A DNA stretch of 39,370 nucleotides from Marinibacterium sp039179965 (GCA_039179965.1 JBCDEC010000006.1:1-39370), one strand, 5' to 3'; counted from the first letter of the stretch, positions 16,436-24,568 are shown. Made by a program: numbers and translations. The notes: generated from the letters alone by a model not told the origin.

Positions 16436-17569
16436 ATGCAGTCCATAGATGCCATCCTGTCAGAGGCGGTGCGCACAGGCGATCTGCCCTTTGTTGTGGC
16501 GATGACCGGCGGGGCGTCGGGCATGACCTATTCCGGCACCGCCGGAGGGATCGAGCCCGATGCCGTCTTTCGCATCTATTCGATGACCAAGGCCATCGGT
16601 GCCCTTGCCGCGATGCTGCTGATCGATCGCCGTCTGATCGGCTTTGACACGCCGGTGGCGGAGATCCTGCCCGCGTGGAACGACCTGCCGCTGCTCACCG
16701 GCTGGGACGGTGAAACACCGGTTTTGGCCAAGCCCGCCCGGACTGCCACGATCCGCCATTTGATGACCCACCGGTCCGGAGTGGAATACGATACCTGGAA
16801 CGCGGATGTGAAACGCTACCTGGCGCTGAACCATATCCCGCGCAGCGCCTCCGGCGACCTCGCGGCGCTGGCCGGGCATCCCCTGACCTTCGAACCCGGC
16901 ACCCGCTGGGGTTACGGCCTGTCCGCCGATTGGCTGGGCCGCGTGGTCGAGACGGTGTCGGGGCATCGCATCGACGCGTTTTGCCAGGCTGAGATCTTCA
17001 ATCCGCTCGCGATGTCCGATACGGTCTTTGAGATCGACGGGCGCGAAGACCGGCTGGCGCCGGCGTACCGGCGCACCAAAGAGGGCGATCTGTCCGAGAT
17101 CACGCTCGGGCCTCCTTCGGCGCCGGGTTTCTACGGCATGGGCCATGCGTTGTATTCCACCGCGCCCGACTACATGCGGTTTTTGCGGATGATTTTGAAC
17201 AAGGGCACGCTGGATGGTGTGCGATTGCTTTCAGACGCCGCGTTCACGCAGTTCTGTGCGGATCAGATGGAGGGCCTTCAGGTTCAACGGATGATCAGCG
17301 TCAGCCCAAGCTCTTCGGCTGATGTGGATCTGTTTCCCGGTCTTCCGGTCACGCATAGCGCCGGGTTCCTGCGCGTGGAAGCCGACGTGCCCGGCAAACG
17401 CCGCGCCGGCAGCATGAGCTGGGCCGGGCTGTGCAACACGCATTATTGGATCGACCCGAACAGCGACGTTGCGGCGGTCTTCATGACCCAGCTTCTGCCC
17501 TTTGTGGAGCCGGGCATTTCCCGCGCCTATGATGCGTTTGAACGGGCGGTCTATGCGGCCGCGCCCTGA
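16436..17569 (+). CDS. Serine hydrolase, class C beta-lactamase-like family
   Basis: A 377-aa protein of the Beta-lactamase (PF00144) superfamily: esterases, D-aminopeptidases and penicillin-binding-like enzymes. The catalytic SxxK motif is Ser49-Met-Thr-Lys52 (RIYSMTKAIGALAAM). The YxN-equivalent region is GYGLSADWLG, and the third motif corresponds to THSAGF. No signal peptide is present, so it is probably cytoplasmic and more likely an esterase than a true beta-lactamase. The start at 16436 is set by GGAAGGA 6 nt upstream. It is divergent from pheS and interrupts the rplT-to-pheS order. Confidence 0.88.
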   Translation: MQSIDAILSEAVRTGDLPFVVAMTGGASGMTYSGTAGGIEPDAVFRIYSMTKAIGALAAMLLIDRRLIGFDTPVAEILPAWNDLPLLTGWDGETPVLAKPARTATIRHLMTHRSGVEYDTWNADVKRYLALNHIPRSASGDLAALAGHPLTFEPGTRWGYGLSADWLGRVVETVSGHRIDAFCQAEIFNPLAMSDTVFEIDGREDRLAPAYRRTKEGDLSEITLGPPSAPGFYGMGHALYSTAPDYMRFLRMILNKGTLDGVRLLSDAAFTQFCADQMEGLQVQRMISVSPSSSADVDLFPGLPVTHSAGFLRVEADVPGKRRAGSMSWAGLCNTHYWIDPNSDVAAVFMTQLLPFVEPGISRAYDAFERAVYAAAP

Positions 17570-17727
17570 CGCCTGAGGCTGCGTTTCGGTCAGGTTTCCT
17601 CAAAGTCGCTGCAATGGTCATGATCCCGCCGGAATATGTGCGCAGTTCCGGCGCACAGCGCCCCCAGAAGGGGCGGTGCGCGGCGCGTCGCCCGCAGCCG
17701 TGACAGTGATTTGCCAAAGGATACGGT

Positions 17728-17979
17728 ATGACCCGCAGTGCAGCGCTCGCCGCATTTTCCCTCCTGCTCTTTGTCCCGACCGCCGCCATCGCGCAGGCCC
17801 AAAAGGCCGAAACGCTGCGGCCGCCGGCCAGTTACACCGGCCAATGGTTCACCGCCGCCAACGGCTGTTCCTACAGTCGCGCTCAGGCGCCGGGCTATCC
17901 GGTGACATGGCACCTGATCCAGAACCCGCACCACATTGGCAAACAGAACGCCTCGCGGCGCTGCCCGTCGATGCTCTGA
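17728..17979 (+). CDS. Small secreted protein, unknown function
   Basis: An 83-aa protein. Residues 1-22 are a signal peptide (FSLLLFVPTAAIAQA). The mature part of about 60 residues carries NGCSYSRAQAPGYPVTWHL and a final CPSML, with two cysteines that could form a disulphide; the W/Y-rich core with NPHHIG resembles small conserved hypotheticals I recall from Roseobacter genomes. ATG at 17728 lies after AAAGGATACGGT. It is 158 bp after the serine hydrolase and probably has its own promoter. Function cannot be inferred. Confidence 0.65.
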   Translation: MTRSAALAAFSLLLFVPTAAIAQAQKAETLRPPASYTGQWFTAANGCSYSRAQAPGYPVTWHLIQNPHHIGKQNASRRCPSML

Positions 17980-18246
17980 CACCCCAGGCTGCCTATCTGC
18001 GGATCCCGACGGCATACGACGTGACCGACCTAGGCAGCCCTTGGGGCAGTCCTTGGGGCCGCTCAGGAGCCGCCCTTGGGGCCACCTGGTGTCCGCTCAG
18101 GGCGCGCCGACAGGAATTGCGCGCGCCCAGGCGCAGTGCAGACCATCCGCTTGGACGGCCCGGGCAGCCATGTCACGGCAGCCCATGCCCGGCAGCCCAT
18201 GCCCGGCATCCCGTCAGGCAATGCATTGTATTTGAACACCGTGCCC
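17980..18246. repeat. Short tandem repeats between the small secreted protein and rplT
   Basis: Two 12-bp units CAGCCCTTGGGG / CAGTCCTTGGGG stand in tandem at 18035-18058, with a third related unit at 18070-18081. A separate 14-bp unit GGCAGCCCATGCCC is repeated exactly at 18177-18190 and 18191-18204, with a partial third copy after it. No frame through this region is convincing. The stretch is otherwise featureless up to the rplT terminator. Confidence 0.6.
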
Positions 18247-18283
18247 AAAAGAAAAAGCCGCGCGCCCGGGGGGCCGCGGCTTT
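18247..18283 (-). terminator. Intrinsic terminator of rpmI-rplT
   Basis: On the minus strand AAGCCGCG pairs with CGCGGCTT (18275-18282 with 18255-18262), with an additional A-T pair outside, followed by a TTTTTCTTTT tract (18247-18256). It is a textbook rho-independent terminator about 22 bp after the rplT stop. Confidence 0.85.
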
Positions 18284-18305
18284 CCGAATGGTGCACATGC
18301 GCTGA

Positions 18306-18671
18306 TCAGGCGACCAGAGCGCCCTTGGCCTTGTCAACGATCGCGCTGAACGCCTCGGGCTCATGGACGGCCAGATCGGCCAGAACCTTGCGGTCCACTT
18401 CGATCCCGGCCAGCGTCAGGCCGTTGATAAAGCGCGAATAGGTCAGGCTTTCGTCATGCGAACGGACGGCCGCGTTGATCCGCTGGATCCACAACGCACG
18501 GAAGTTCCGCTTGCGTGTCTTGCGGTCCCGCGTGGCGTATTGGTTGGCCTTGTCGACCGCCTGGGTTGCGGTTTTGAAGTTCGACTTGCGGCGGCCGTAA
18601 TAGCCTTTCGCCTGCTTGATGATCTTCTTGTGACGGGCGTGGGCGACGGTGCCGCCTTTGGTTCTCGACAT
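18306..18671 (-). CDS. rplT: 50S ribosomal protein L20
   Basis: A 121-aa basic protein with the L20 signature: N-terminal ARHKKIIKQAKGYYGRRKSNFKT-like helix region that threads into 23S rRNA, followed by QYATRDRKTRKRNFRALWI and the C-terminal domain INAAVRSHDESLTYSRFI with HEPEAFSAIV. It is essential for early assembly of the large subunit. It lies 18 bp after rpmI, in the conserved order rpmI-rplT, with no infC in the window. A strong terminator follows. Confidence 0.98.
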   Translation of the reverse strand: MSRTKGGTVAHARHKKIIKQAKGYYGRRKSNFKTATQAVDKANQYATRDRKTRKRNFRALWIQRINAAVRSHDESLTYSRFINGLTLAGIEVDRKVLADLAVHEPEAFSAIVDKAKGALVA

Positions 18672-18689
18672 CTCTAAGGCTCCCTCAAA

Positions 18690-18890
18690 TCAGCGGTCGT
18701 AGGGCATATAGCCCTTGACGGTCTTGGCATCGGGCGCCGACAGAGTCGTTGTGCCGCGTGCGTCGCGAATGAATTTCTTGCTGCGCTTGATCATACCGTG
18801 GCGCTTGCCGGCCTGAGCCGACAGCACCTTTCCGGTGCCGGTCACCTTAAAGCGCTTCTTGGCGCTCGATTTGGTCTTCATCTTGGGCAT
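18690..18890 (-). CDS. rpmI: 50S ribosomal protein L35
   Basis: A 66-aa basic protein: MPKMKTKSSAKKRFKVTGTG at the start, then KRHGMIKRSKKFIRDARG, diagnostic of L35. The frame opens further upstream, but ATG at 18890 with AGGAG 8 nt before it gives the universal MPKMKT start. The 167-bp gap upstream probably contains the promoter; TTGCCA and an A/T-rich TTTAAA lie there on the minus strand, only a weak match. The gene before it is a small membrane protein rather than infC. Confidence 0.97.
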   Translation of the reverse strand: MPKMKTKSSAKKRFKVTGTGKVLSAQAGKRHGMIKRSKKFIRDARGTTTLSAPDAKTVKGYMPYDR

Positions 18891-19057
18891 TTCGGTCTCC
18901 TGAAAACATTGGTCCGTAAAACGCGACTCGGCATGCCACATGAGCCGGCCGCGCATCAGATTGCGCCCTTTAAAGGCAACGCGCGCGACTGGCAAGGGGC
19001 GACGCGCGATAACGCCGCACGGCAATGCCGCGCGACATGATCAATACAGAGCAGGTG

Positions 19058-19282
19058 CTACGTGATCACACGGGCAATCACGTCGATGAAGGCATTGGGC
19101 ACATCCGGCCAGGTGTAGCCGCCGGGCTTCAGCGTGATCGCCCGGTAGATCAGGAACGCACCGCCCGCAGCCAGAAGGATCGGCAGTTTCGGGATTTGCC
19201 GGTCGACCAGCGACGCCAGGCATCCCGGGATGGCAAGACCGGCCAATAAAATGCCGATCACGAGCGAAAGATCGGGGTCCAT
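19058..19282 (-). CDS. Small membrane protein, unknown
   Basis: A 74-aa protein with two hydrophobic segments (about 7-25, SLVIGILLAGLAIPGCLASLV; and 33-47, PILLAAGGAFLIYRAI), probably two inner-membrane helices. GGAG stands 6 nt before the ATG at 19282. It begins 28 bp after the pyk stop on the same strand, so it is probably cotranscribed with pyk. I recognise no characterised family. Confidence 0.7.
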   Translation of the reverse strand: MDPDLSLVIGILLAGLAIPGCLASLVDRQIPKLPILLAAGGAFLIYRAITLKPGGYTWPDVPNAFIDVIARVIT

Positions 19283-19310
19283 TTCATCTCCTCAAGTTCG
19301 AAGACGCAAC

Positions 19311-20762
19311 TTACTCCCCCGGATCCATGTAGTAAATCATGCGTTCGTCACAGGGCGCGACGCGCAGGATATTGGTGGTGCCCGCGACATTGAACGGCAC
19401 GCCAGCGGTGACAACAATCTGATCCGTTTCAGTGGCATAGCCGGTCTGTATCGCGGCCCGCACCGCGTTAACCACGGCCATCTTAAATCGCGTCAATTGT
19501 TCGGTCATGATCGGCGTGGTGCCCCAGGTGAGCGCCAGTTGCCGGGCCGTCGATTCCATATTGGTCATCGCGATGATCGGCACGGCAGGCCGTTCACGGG
19601 CGGTCAGCAGCCCGGTGGTGCCCGACTGGGTATAGGCAATGATGGCCTTGATGTCCGTGGTCTCGGCAATTTCGCGCGCCGCGGCAACGATGCCGTCGTT
19701 GACACTGTTTTGGCGGCCTTCTCGCGAGGCGGCGATGATCTTCATGTAGTTCGGATCGACCTCGACCTCGCGCGCCACGTTGTCCATCGTGGTGACGGCT
19801 TCCACCGGGTATTGCCCGGCCGCAGATTCCGCCGACAGCATGACCGCGTCCGCGCCTTCATAGATCGCAGTGGCCACGTCCGAAACCTCGGCGCGCGTGG
19901 GCATCGGGCTTTCGATCATGCTTTCCAGCATCTGTGTGGCCACGACCACCGGCTTGGCGGCGGCGCGGCACATCCGCACGAGGCGCTTCTGGATGGGCGG
20001 CACCGCATGGACCGGCAGTTCGACGCCCAGATCCCCGCGCGCCACCATCACACCGTCACAGACCTCAAGGATCTCGGCAAAACCGTCCACGGCCGCCGGC
20101 TTTTCCACCTTGACCATGATATTGGCCCGCACGCCCACAAGACCGCGCGCCTCGATCACATCCTCGGGGCGCTGCACAAAAGACAGCGCAAGCCAGTCGA
20201 TGCCCAGATTGCAGGCAAATTCAAGATCCTTGCGGTCTTTCTTGGTCAGCGCCGCCAGAGGCAGAATCACATCCGGCACATTCACACCCTTGCGGTCGGA
20301 AATCGTGCCGCCGGCAACCACCGTGCAATCGGCGAAATCCTCACCACAGGCCTCGACCTTCAGACGGATCTTGCCATCGTTGACCAAAAGCCGGGCGCCC
20401 GGCTCCAAAGCGGCAAAGATCTCGGGATGCGGCAGGCCCACGCGTGCGGAATCGCCGGGCGTATCGCTGTCCAGATCCAGCCGGAAGGACGCGCCTTCCA
20501 CCAGATCTTCCGAGCCACTGGCAAAGGTCGCCACACGCAACTTGGGACCCTGCAGATCGCCCAGGATGGCAATCGGGCTCTCGACGTCATCTTCGACCTG
20601 ACGGATGATCTTGTGGCGGGCCGCAATCTCTTCATGCGTGCCGTGGCTCATATTCAGGCGAAACACATCGGCGCCAGCTTCATGCAAGGCGCGGATGGTA
20701 TCGTAATCGTTGGATGCCGGCCCCAATGTGGCCACGATTTTCACTCGACGGTTTCGGATCAT
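19311..20762 (-). CDS. pyk: Pyruvate kinase
   Basis: A 483-aa enzyme converting phosphoenolpyruvate and ADP to pyruvate and ATP. N-terminal KIVATLGPAS; FRLNMSHG; the active-site block IMVKVEKPAAVDGF with the catalytic Lys; GVMVARGDLGVELP with the metal-binding acid; ATQMLESMIESPMPTRAEVSDVA is the PROSITE-like helix. The B domain (about 70-170) and the C-terminal regulatory domain (about 350-483) are both complete. It leads a minus-strand group continuing to a small membrane protein, rpmI and rplT. A long antisense open frame across it is an artefact of high G+C. Confidence 0.97.
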   Translation of the reverse strand: MIRNRRVKIVATLGPASNDYDTIRALHEAGADVFRLNMSHGTHEEIAARHKIIRQVEDDVESPIAILGDLQGPKLRVATFASGSEDLVEGASFRLDLDSDTPGDSARVGLPHPEIFAALEPGARLLVNDGKIRLKVEACGEDFADCTVVAGGTISDRKGVNVPDVILPLAALTKKDRKDLEFACNLGIDWLALSFVQRPEDVIEARGLVGVRANIMVKVEKPAAVDGFAEILEVCDGVMVARGDLGVELPVHAVPPIQKRLVRMCRAAAKPVVVATQMLESMIESPMPTRAEVSDVATAIYEGADAVMLSAESAAGQYPVEAVTTMDNVAREVEVDPNYMKIIAASREGRQNSVNDGIVAAAREIAETTDIKAIIAYTQSGTTGLLTARERPAVPIIAMTNMESTARQLALTWGTTPIMTEQLTRFKMAVVNAVRAAIQTGYATETDQIVVTAGVPFNVAGTTNILRVAPCDERMIYYMDPGE

Positions 20763-20887
20763 AGGCCCTGGCTCCTAACGTGGACTGTTACCGCTATCAG
20801 TTCTGTTCAGCCCTCTAGCGGGTTTCCGTGCGAATTTCCATCCCCGGACATTTGCCGTAAACAAACGGGGAAAGGCGTGACACAGAT

Positions 20888-21625
20888 ATGACAGACAGCC
20901 CGTATTTCCTGATAGACCACGATCAACCGTCGCGCTGGCGCATCACCTGCGATCATGCCAGCAACCGGGTGCCACCTTGTATCGGGGGCGGCAGCCTCGG
21001 AGTGCCTCAGGAGGATATGACCCGCCATATCGCCTACGATATCGGGGCCTGGGGGGTCAGCACAACCCTTGCGCGCTGCCTGGACGCCCCTGTCGCCGGC
21101 GCCAACTTCTGCCGCCTGGTGATTGACCCCAATCGCGGCGAAGACGATCCGACTTTGGTGATGAAACTCTCGGACGGCGCGATCATTCCGGCGAACGCGG
21201 CGGCCGACAGGGCCGAATGCGACCGGCGACGCGATGCCTTCTACCGCCCCTATGACGCGGTATTGGCCACACTGATGTCGCCGCCTGAGGCAGTGCTTGT
21301 GTCGGTGCACAGCTTCACCCCGCAAATGCGCGGCCGTCCACCGCGCCCCTGGCACATCGGTATTCTGCACGCGGGCGAAAACCCGCTGGCCACGGACCTG
21401 CTGACGCTGCTGCGCAAAGAGCCCGACCTCTGCGTTGGCGAAAACGAACCCTACGGCGGCCACCTGCCCGGAGATGCCATCGACCGCCACGCATTGCGCC
21501 AGGGGCGGCCCAATGTCTTGATCGAATTGCGCAATGACCTGATCGCAACACAAAAGGAGCAGACCGCCTGGGCGCAGCGCCTGGCGCCGATTCTCATTCG
21601 GGCGCTGGATCGCTCCGGGCTCTGA
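20888..21625 (+). CDS. N-formylglutamate amidohydrolase family protein
   Basis: A 245-aa FGase-family protein (PF05013), related to HutG-type deformylases that convert N-formyl-L-glutamate to glutamate and formate, and to uncharacterised homologues. Visible blocks: TCDHASNRVP near the start, HIAYDIGAWGVS, RLVIDPNRGEDDPTLV, VLVSVHSFTPQMRGRPRPWH-like region with the metal His, and PNVLIELRNDLI near the end. No hut genes are nearby. It is close to the dgcN-dgcA group, which also acts on N-acyl-glutamate, so a role on an N-acylated amino acid is possible (inference). ATG at 20888, weak AAAGG upstream. Confidence 0.85.
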   Translation: MTDSPYFLIDHDQPSRWRITCDHASNRVPPCIGGGSLGVPQEDMTRHIAYDIGAWGVSTTLARCLDAPVAGANFCRLVIDPNRGEDDPTLVMKLSDGAIIPANAAADRAECDRRRDAFYRPYDAVLATLMSPPEAVLVSVHSFTPQMRGRPPRPWHIGILHAGENPLATDLLTLLRKEPDLCVGENEPYGGHLPGDAIDRHALRQGRPNVLIELRNDLIATQKEQTAWAQRLAPILIRALDRSGL

Positions 21626-21649
21626 CTCCCCGTACAGAGCCGGGCTTTG

Positions 21650-21676
21650 CTGCTTCTTTCTTTTTCCAAATACCCC
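21650..21676 (-). repeat. 27-bp dispersed repeat, copy 1
   Basis: Minus-strand sequence beginning GGGGTATTTGG and continuing AAAAAGAAAGAAGCAG, identical over 27 bp with copies at 23453-23479 and 24517-24543. It lies just after the FGase-like gene. Confidence 0.9.
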
Positions 21677-21777
21677 TGCGACCGGATGCAACAGGCCCGC
21701 GGAAACCAAAATGCCTTGTCATTGCCACCCAGAGCGCCCAAATATGAAGGCAACAGAACAAAGCTGACAGAAAACCG

Positions 21778-21930
21778 ATGATCCTACTCCTTGCCTTAAT
21801 CGTAGCCCTGGCCGTGGCCGTTTTGATGATCTCCACCCGGTCGCAGGCGCCCAGGCGCGCCGAGATTCGGGTGCGCGCCGATGATGCGACGCGCAAACGC
21901 TCCAATCATCCGCGCTTCCGCGGCAAATAG
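21778..21930 (+). CDS. Small membrane protein of 50 aa
   Basis: An open frame encoding one N-terminal membrane helix (MILLLALIVALAVAVLMI) followed by a strongly basic tail rich in Arg, ending RKRSNHPRFRGK. Start ATG at 21778, preceded by GACAGAAAACCG with no strong ribosome site. The clean helix-plus-basic-tail pattern and placement in an otherwise empty gap argue for a real gene, but I recognise no family. Confidence 0.5.
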   Translation: MILLLALIVALAVAVLMISTRSQAPRRAEIRVRADDATRKRSNHPRFRGK

Positions 21931-22014
21931 CCGAAGAGGCCAGCGGCCTGACGGCAGGCCCATGTCGCGCCGGATGCCACCGCGTCCGGGCTTAAACTGT
22001 GTGAGAGGCCGGCA

Positions 22015-22329
22015 ATGGAATCACAAACAGAGATAGAATTGCAGGCCGCCGCCTTCCGACGGTTGCAAAAACATCTGATGGAAGAGCGTCTGGACGTCCA
22101 GAACATCGATATGATGACGCTCACGGGCTTTTGCCGCAATTGCCTGAGCCGCTGGTACAAAGAGGCCGCCCTGGAGCGTGGCATCGACATGGACGATGCC
22201 AGCGCCCGCGAAACCTTCTACGGCATGCCCTACGGCGAGTGGAAGTCCAAGTACCAGACCGAAGCCAGCCAGTCCCAGAAACAGGCGTTCGAGACGGCCT
22301 TCACCGAAAACGTATCCGAAAAGACCTAG
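22015..22329 (+). CDS. DUF1244 family protein
   Basis: A 104-aa soluble protein matching DUF1244 (PF06844), a small all-helical family common in Proteobacteria. The conserved centre is visible: AFRRLQKHL, then LTGFCRNCLSRWYKEAA with a CxxC pair, and GMPYGEWKSKYQTEAS. GAGAGG precedes the ATG at 22015. Function is unknown. It is convergent with the D-amino-acid transaminase, separated from it by a hexanucleotide repeat. Confidence 0.88.
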   Translation: MESQTEIELQAAAFRRLQKHLMEERLDVQNIDMMTLTGFCRNCLSRWYKEAALERGIDMDDASARETFYGMPYGEWKSKYQTEASQSQKQAFETAFTENVSEKT

Positions 22330-22440
22330 ACCCGGCCGGACAAGGCCGAGCCGCCGGTTTTGCGCGGATCGGGCCTTGGCACGGCTGACAACGGATCAGC
22401 CCGGACGGCCTCCCGGAAAACCCCGCGCCCCGGTCGCGCG

Positions 22441-22494
22441 GCTGCGGCTGCGGCTGCGGCTGCGGCTGCGGCTGCGGCTGCGGCTGCGGCTGCG
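22441..22494. repeat. Hexanucleotide microsatellite (GCTGCG)9
   Basis: Nine perfect tandem copies of GCTGCG, followed by one degenerate unit. It lies 6 bp beyond the stop codon of the minus-strand transaminase gene, between two convergent genes. The long alanine run in a plus-strand frame is only a translation of this repeat. The copy number is likely to vary by slippage. Confidence 0.97.
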
Positions 22495-22500
22495 GCGAAC

Positions 22501-23364
22501 CTACACGGCTGCTTTGCGGCTTTCGTCAAGATAGATCTCGCGCAGGCGACGGGCTACCGGCCCGGGCGTACCGTCTCCCAGAGCATTGCCGTCGATATCG
22601 ACCACCGGCATGACAAAGCTCGACGCCGAGGTGATAAAGGCCTCGTCGGCCGCCTTGGCCTCGTCGATCGTAAAGGAGCGCTCTTCGACCTCCATCTGCG
22701 CCTCGCGCGCAAACCGCAGCACCGCCGCGCGGGTGATGCCATGGAGACTGTCGTTGGACAGCGCTCGCGTGATAATCTTGCCACCCTTTACAATATAGGC
22801 GTTGTTCGAGGTGCCTTCGGTGACAAACCCCTCTTCCACCATCCAGGCATCATCGGCGCCGGCCTTCTTGGCCATCATTTTTCCGATGGAAGGATAGAGC
22901 AGCTGGACAGTCTTGATGTCCCGCCGGCCCCAGCGCAGATCGTCGATCGATATGATCTTCAGCCCGGTCTCCGCCTGCGGGCTCATGGCCAGCCCGGGCT
23001 TGTTTTGCGTGAACAGCACAACGGTCGGCGCGGTCTCGTCGGGATCGGGAAAGACAAAGTCCCGGTCTCCCGGCGCGCCGCGCGTGATCTGAAGATACAC
23101 CAGCCCGTCGACAATCTCATTGCGGCTCACCAGAGTCCGGTGGATCTCGAGCAGACTCTCCTTGTCCATCGGCACGGCCATGTCGAGTTCGCCCAAAGAC
23201 CGGTCCAGACGCATCGCATGACCGTCGAAATCCACCAGCTTGCCATCAAGCACCGACGTCACCTCGTAGACTCCGTCAGCCATCAGAAACCCCCTGTCGA
23301 AGATCGAGATTTTGGCTTCGGTCTCGGGCACATAGTCGCCATTGACATAAACAATACGGGTCAT
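22501..23364 (-). CDS. dat: D-amino-acid transaminase, class IV fold
   Basis: A 287-aa PLP-dependent enzyme of the BCAT/D-AAT fold. The start MTRIVYVNGDYV and DRGFLMADGVYEV are typical of D-alanine transaminases. Lys151 (RRDIKTVQLL) is the PLP Schiff-base residue, and EGFVTEGTSNNAYIV holds the cofactor-binding Glu. Dat exchanges amino groups between D-Ala or other D-amino acids and 2-oxoglutarate/D-Glu. It is the third gene in the same direction after dgcN and dgcA, with a 123-bp gap containing a copy of the 27-bp repeat. A role in D-amino-acid turnover with dgcN/dgcA is likely; a branched-chain or ADC-lyase function is less likely given the N-terminus. Confidence 0.85.
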   Translation of the reverse strand: MTRIVYVNGDYVPETEAKISIFDRGFLMADGVYEVTSVLDGKLVDFDGHAMRLDRSLGELDMAVPMDKESLLEIHRTLVSRNEIVDGLVYLQITRGAPGDRDFVFPDPDETAPTVVLFTQNKPGLAMSPQAETGLKIISIDDLRWGRRDIKTVQLLYPSIGKMMAKKAGADDAWMVEEGFVTEGTSNNAYIVKGGKIITRALSNDSLHGITRAAVLRFAREAQMEVEERSFTIDEAKAADEAFITSASSFVMPVVDIDGNALGDGTPGPVARRLREIYLDESRKAAV

Positions 23365-23452
23365 GAGCGTCTCTCCGGTTGGACCGCCTCTTGGTCCCAG
23401 TCACCACGTTGCGCGTCAAGAGGAGCTGTGGGAAAATCTGAGAGGGCGGGCT

Positions 23453-23479
23453 GGGGTATTTGGAAAAAGAAAGAAGCAG
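23453..23479 (+). repeat. 27-bp dispersed repeat, copy 2
   Basis: Plus-strand copy of GGGGTATTTGG...AAAAAGAAAGAAGCAG, 100 percent identical to the others, in the 123-bp gap between dgcA and dat. Confidence 0.9.
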
Positions 23480-23487
23480 CAGTCACG

Positions 23488-24453
23488 CTACCCCCACAAG
23501 GCGGGCTGGGGCGGATGGACACCCGATGTGTCATAGTGCAGCGGTGTCGACCGGTCCTGCGCCAGAAGCAAGGGCGCGTCCAGATCGGTGAACCTGGCAC
23601 CTTGCGCGAGAATGACGGCCGGCGCCATGGCGAGGCTTGATCCGACCATGCACCCGATCATGATCTCGTAGCCTTCGGCCAGCGCCGCCTTACGCAGCGC
23701 CAGGGCCTCGGTCAGACCGCCGGCCTTGTCGAGCTTGATATTGACCACATCGTACTTGCCTTTGAGCGCCGGCAGGGAGGCGCGGTCATGGCAGCTCTCA
23801 TCCGCGCAAACCGGCACCGGACGCGCCATATCCGCCAGCACATCGTCTTCCCTGGCCGGCAAAGGCTGCTCCACAAGCCGCACGCCAAGCCGCAGAAGAT
23901 GCGGCGCAAGGTCAGCATAGACCTCTGCGGTCCAGCCTTCGTTGGCATCCACAATGATCTCGCACGCCGGCGCGCCTTTGCGCACCGCCTCAAGACGACC
24001 CATGTCATCCGCCGTACCCAGCTTGATCTTCAAGAGTGGCCTGTGGGCATTCTCGGCAGCCTGAGCCTGCATCGCCGCGGGCGTATCAAGAGACAGGGTA
24101 TAGGCGGTAATCTCCGGACCCGGCACTGGCTCCCCTGCGAGATCCCAGGCCCGGCGCCCGGCCTGCTTGCTCTCGAGGTCCCACAACGCACAATCCACGG
24201 CATTCCGCGCCGCCCCGGCCGGCAAGAGCGCCGCCAGCCGCACCCTGTCGAGATCCTCCGGCAGGGCGCGGATTTCCGCCTCGACGCTCTCCAGCGTCTC
24301 CCCGTAGCGCGCATAAGGCACACATTCACCACGCCCCACATGCGCGCCGTCGGTCAAGGTCACGGTCAAAACCTGCGCTTCGGTGCGCGACCCGCGGCTG
24401 ATGGTGAACGCCTGCGCCAGGGGAAACCTGTCCCGCGTCACGTCAATTTGCAT
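23488..24453 (-). CDS. dgcA: Enolase-superfamily epimerase, DgcA-like (N-acetyl-D-glutamate racemase / dipeptide epimerase)
   Basis: A 321-aa muconate-lactonizing-type enzyme. The catalytic set is visible: KIK at 142-144, metal ligands Asp169 (VDANEGW), Glu195 (EQPLP) and Asp218 (CADES), and Lys240 (VNIKLDKAGG). This is the L-Ala-D/L-Glu epimerase layout. Paired with DUF1611 (dgcN), such genes have been described in marine bacteria as converting N-acetyl-D-Glu to N-acetyl-L-Glu. ATG at 24453 is chosen because the domain begins there; the long upstream part of the frame has no match. It lies 115 bp downstream of dgcN, the gap holding repeat copy 3. A dipeptide-epimerase role in murein recycling is the alternative. 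Confidence 0.85.
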   Translation of the reverse strand: MQIDVTRDRFPLAQAFTISRGSRTEAQVLTVTLTDGAHVGRGECVPYARYGETLESVEAEIRALPEDLDRVRLAALLPAGAARNAVDCALWDLESKQAGRRAWDLAGEPVPGPEITAYTLSLDTPAAMQAQAAENAHRPLLKIKLGTADDMGRLEAVRKGAPACEIIVDANEGWTAEVYADLAPHLLRLGVRLVEQPLPAREDDVLADMARPVPVCADESCHDRASLPALKGKYDVVNIKLDKAGGLTEALALRKAALAEGYEIMIGCMVGSSLAMAPAVILAQGARFTDLDAPLLLAQDRSTPLHYDTSGVHPPQPALWG

Positions 24454-24516
24454 CACACCGCTCCTTGCCAGACCCTCTGGCCACCCAGTACAGCGTCCCA
24501 CATATGCGCAATCGCC

Positions 24517-24543
24517 CTGCTTCTTTCTTTTTCCAAATACCCC
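24517..24543 (-). repeat. 27-bp dispersed repeat, copy 3
   Basis: Minus-strand copy identical to copies 1 and 2, in the 115-bp gap between dgcN and dgcA. Confidence 0.9.
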
Positions 24544-24568
24544 GGCGGCCGGTCCGCCACGGCTCGGA

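Noticed and set aside
17980..18246. CRISPR array
   Set aside because: The repeats are only 12-14 bp, directly adjacent without spacers, and no cas genes are present.
19230..20891. 553-codon plus-strand open frame
   Set aside because: It is antisense to pyk, rich in His/Arg/Gly from reversed codons, and has no family match.
22360..23640. 426-codon plus-strand frame with a long alanine run
   Set aside because: The alanine run is the microsatellite, and the rest is antisense to the transaminase gene.
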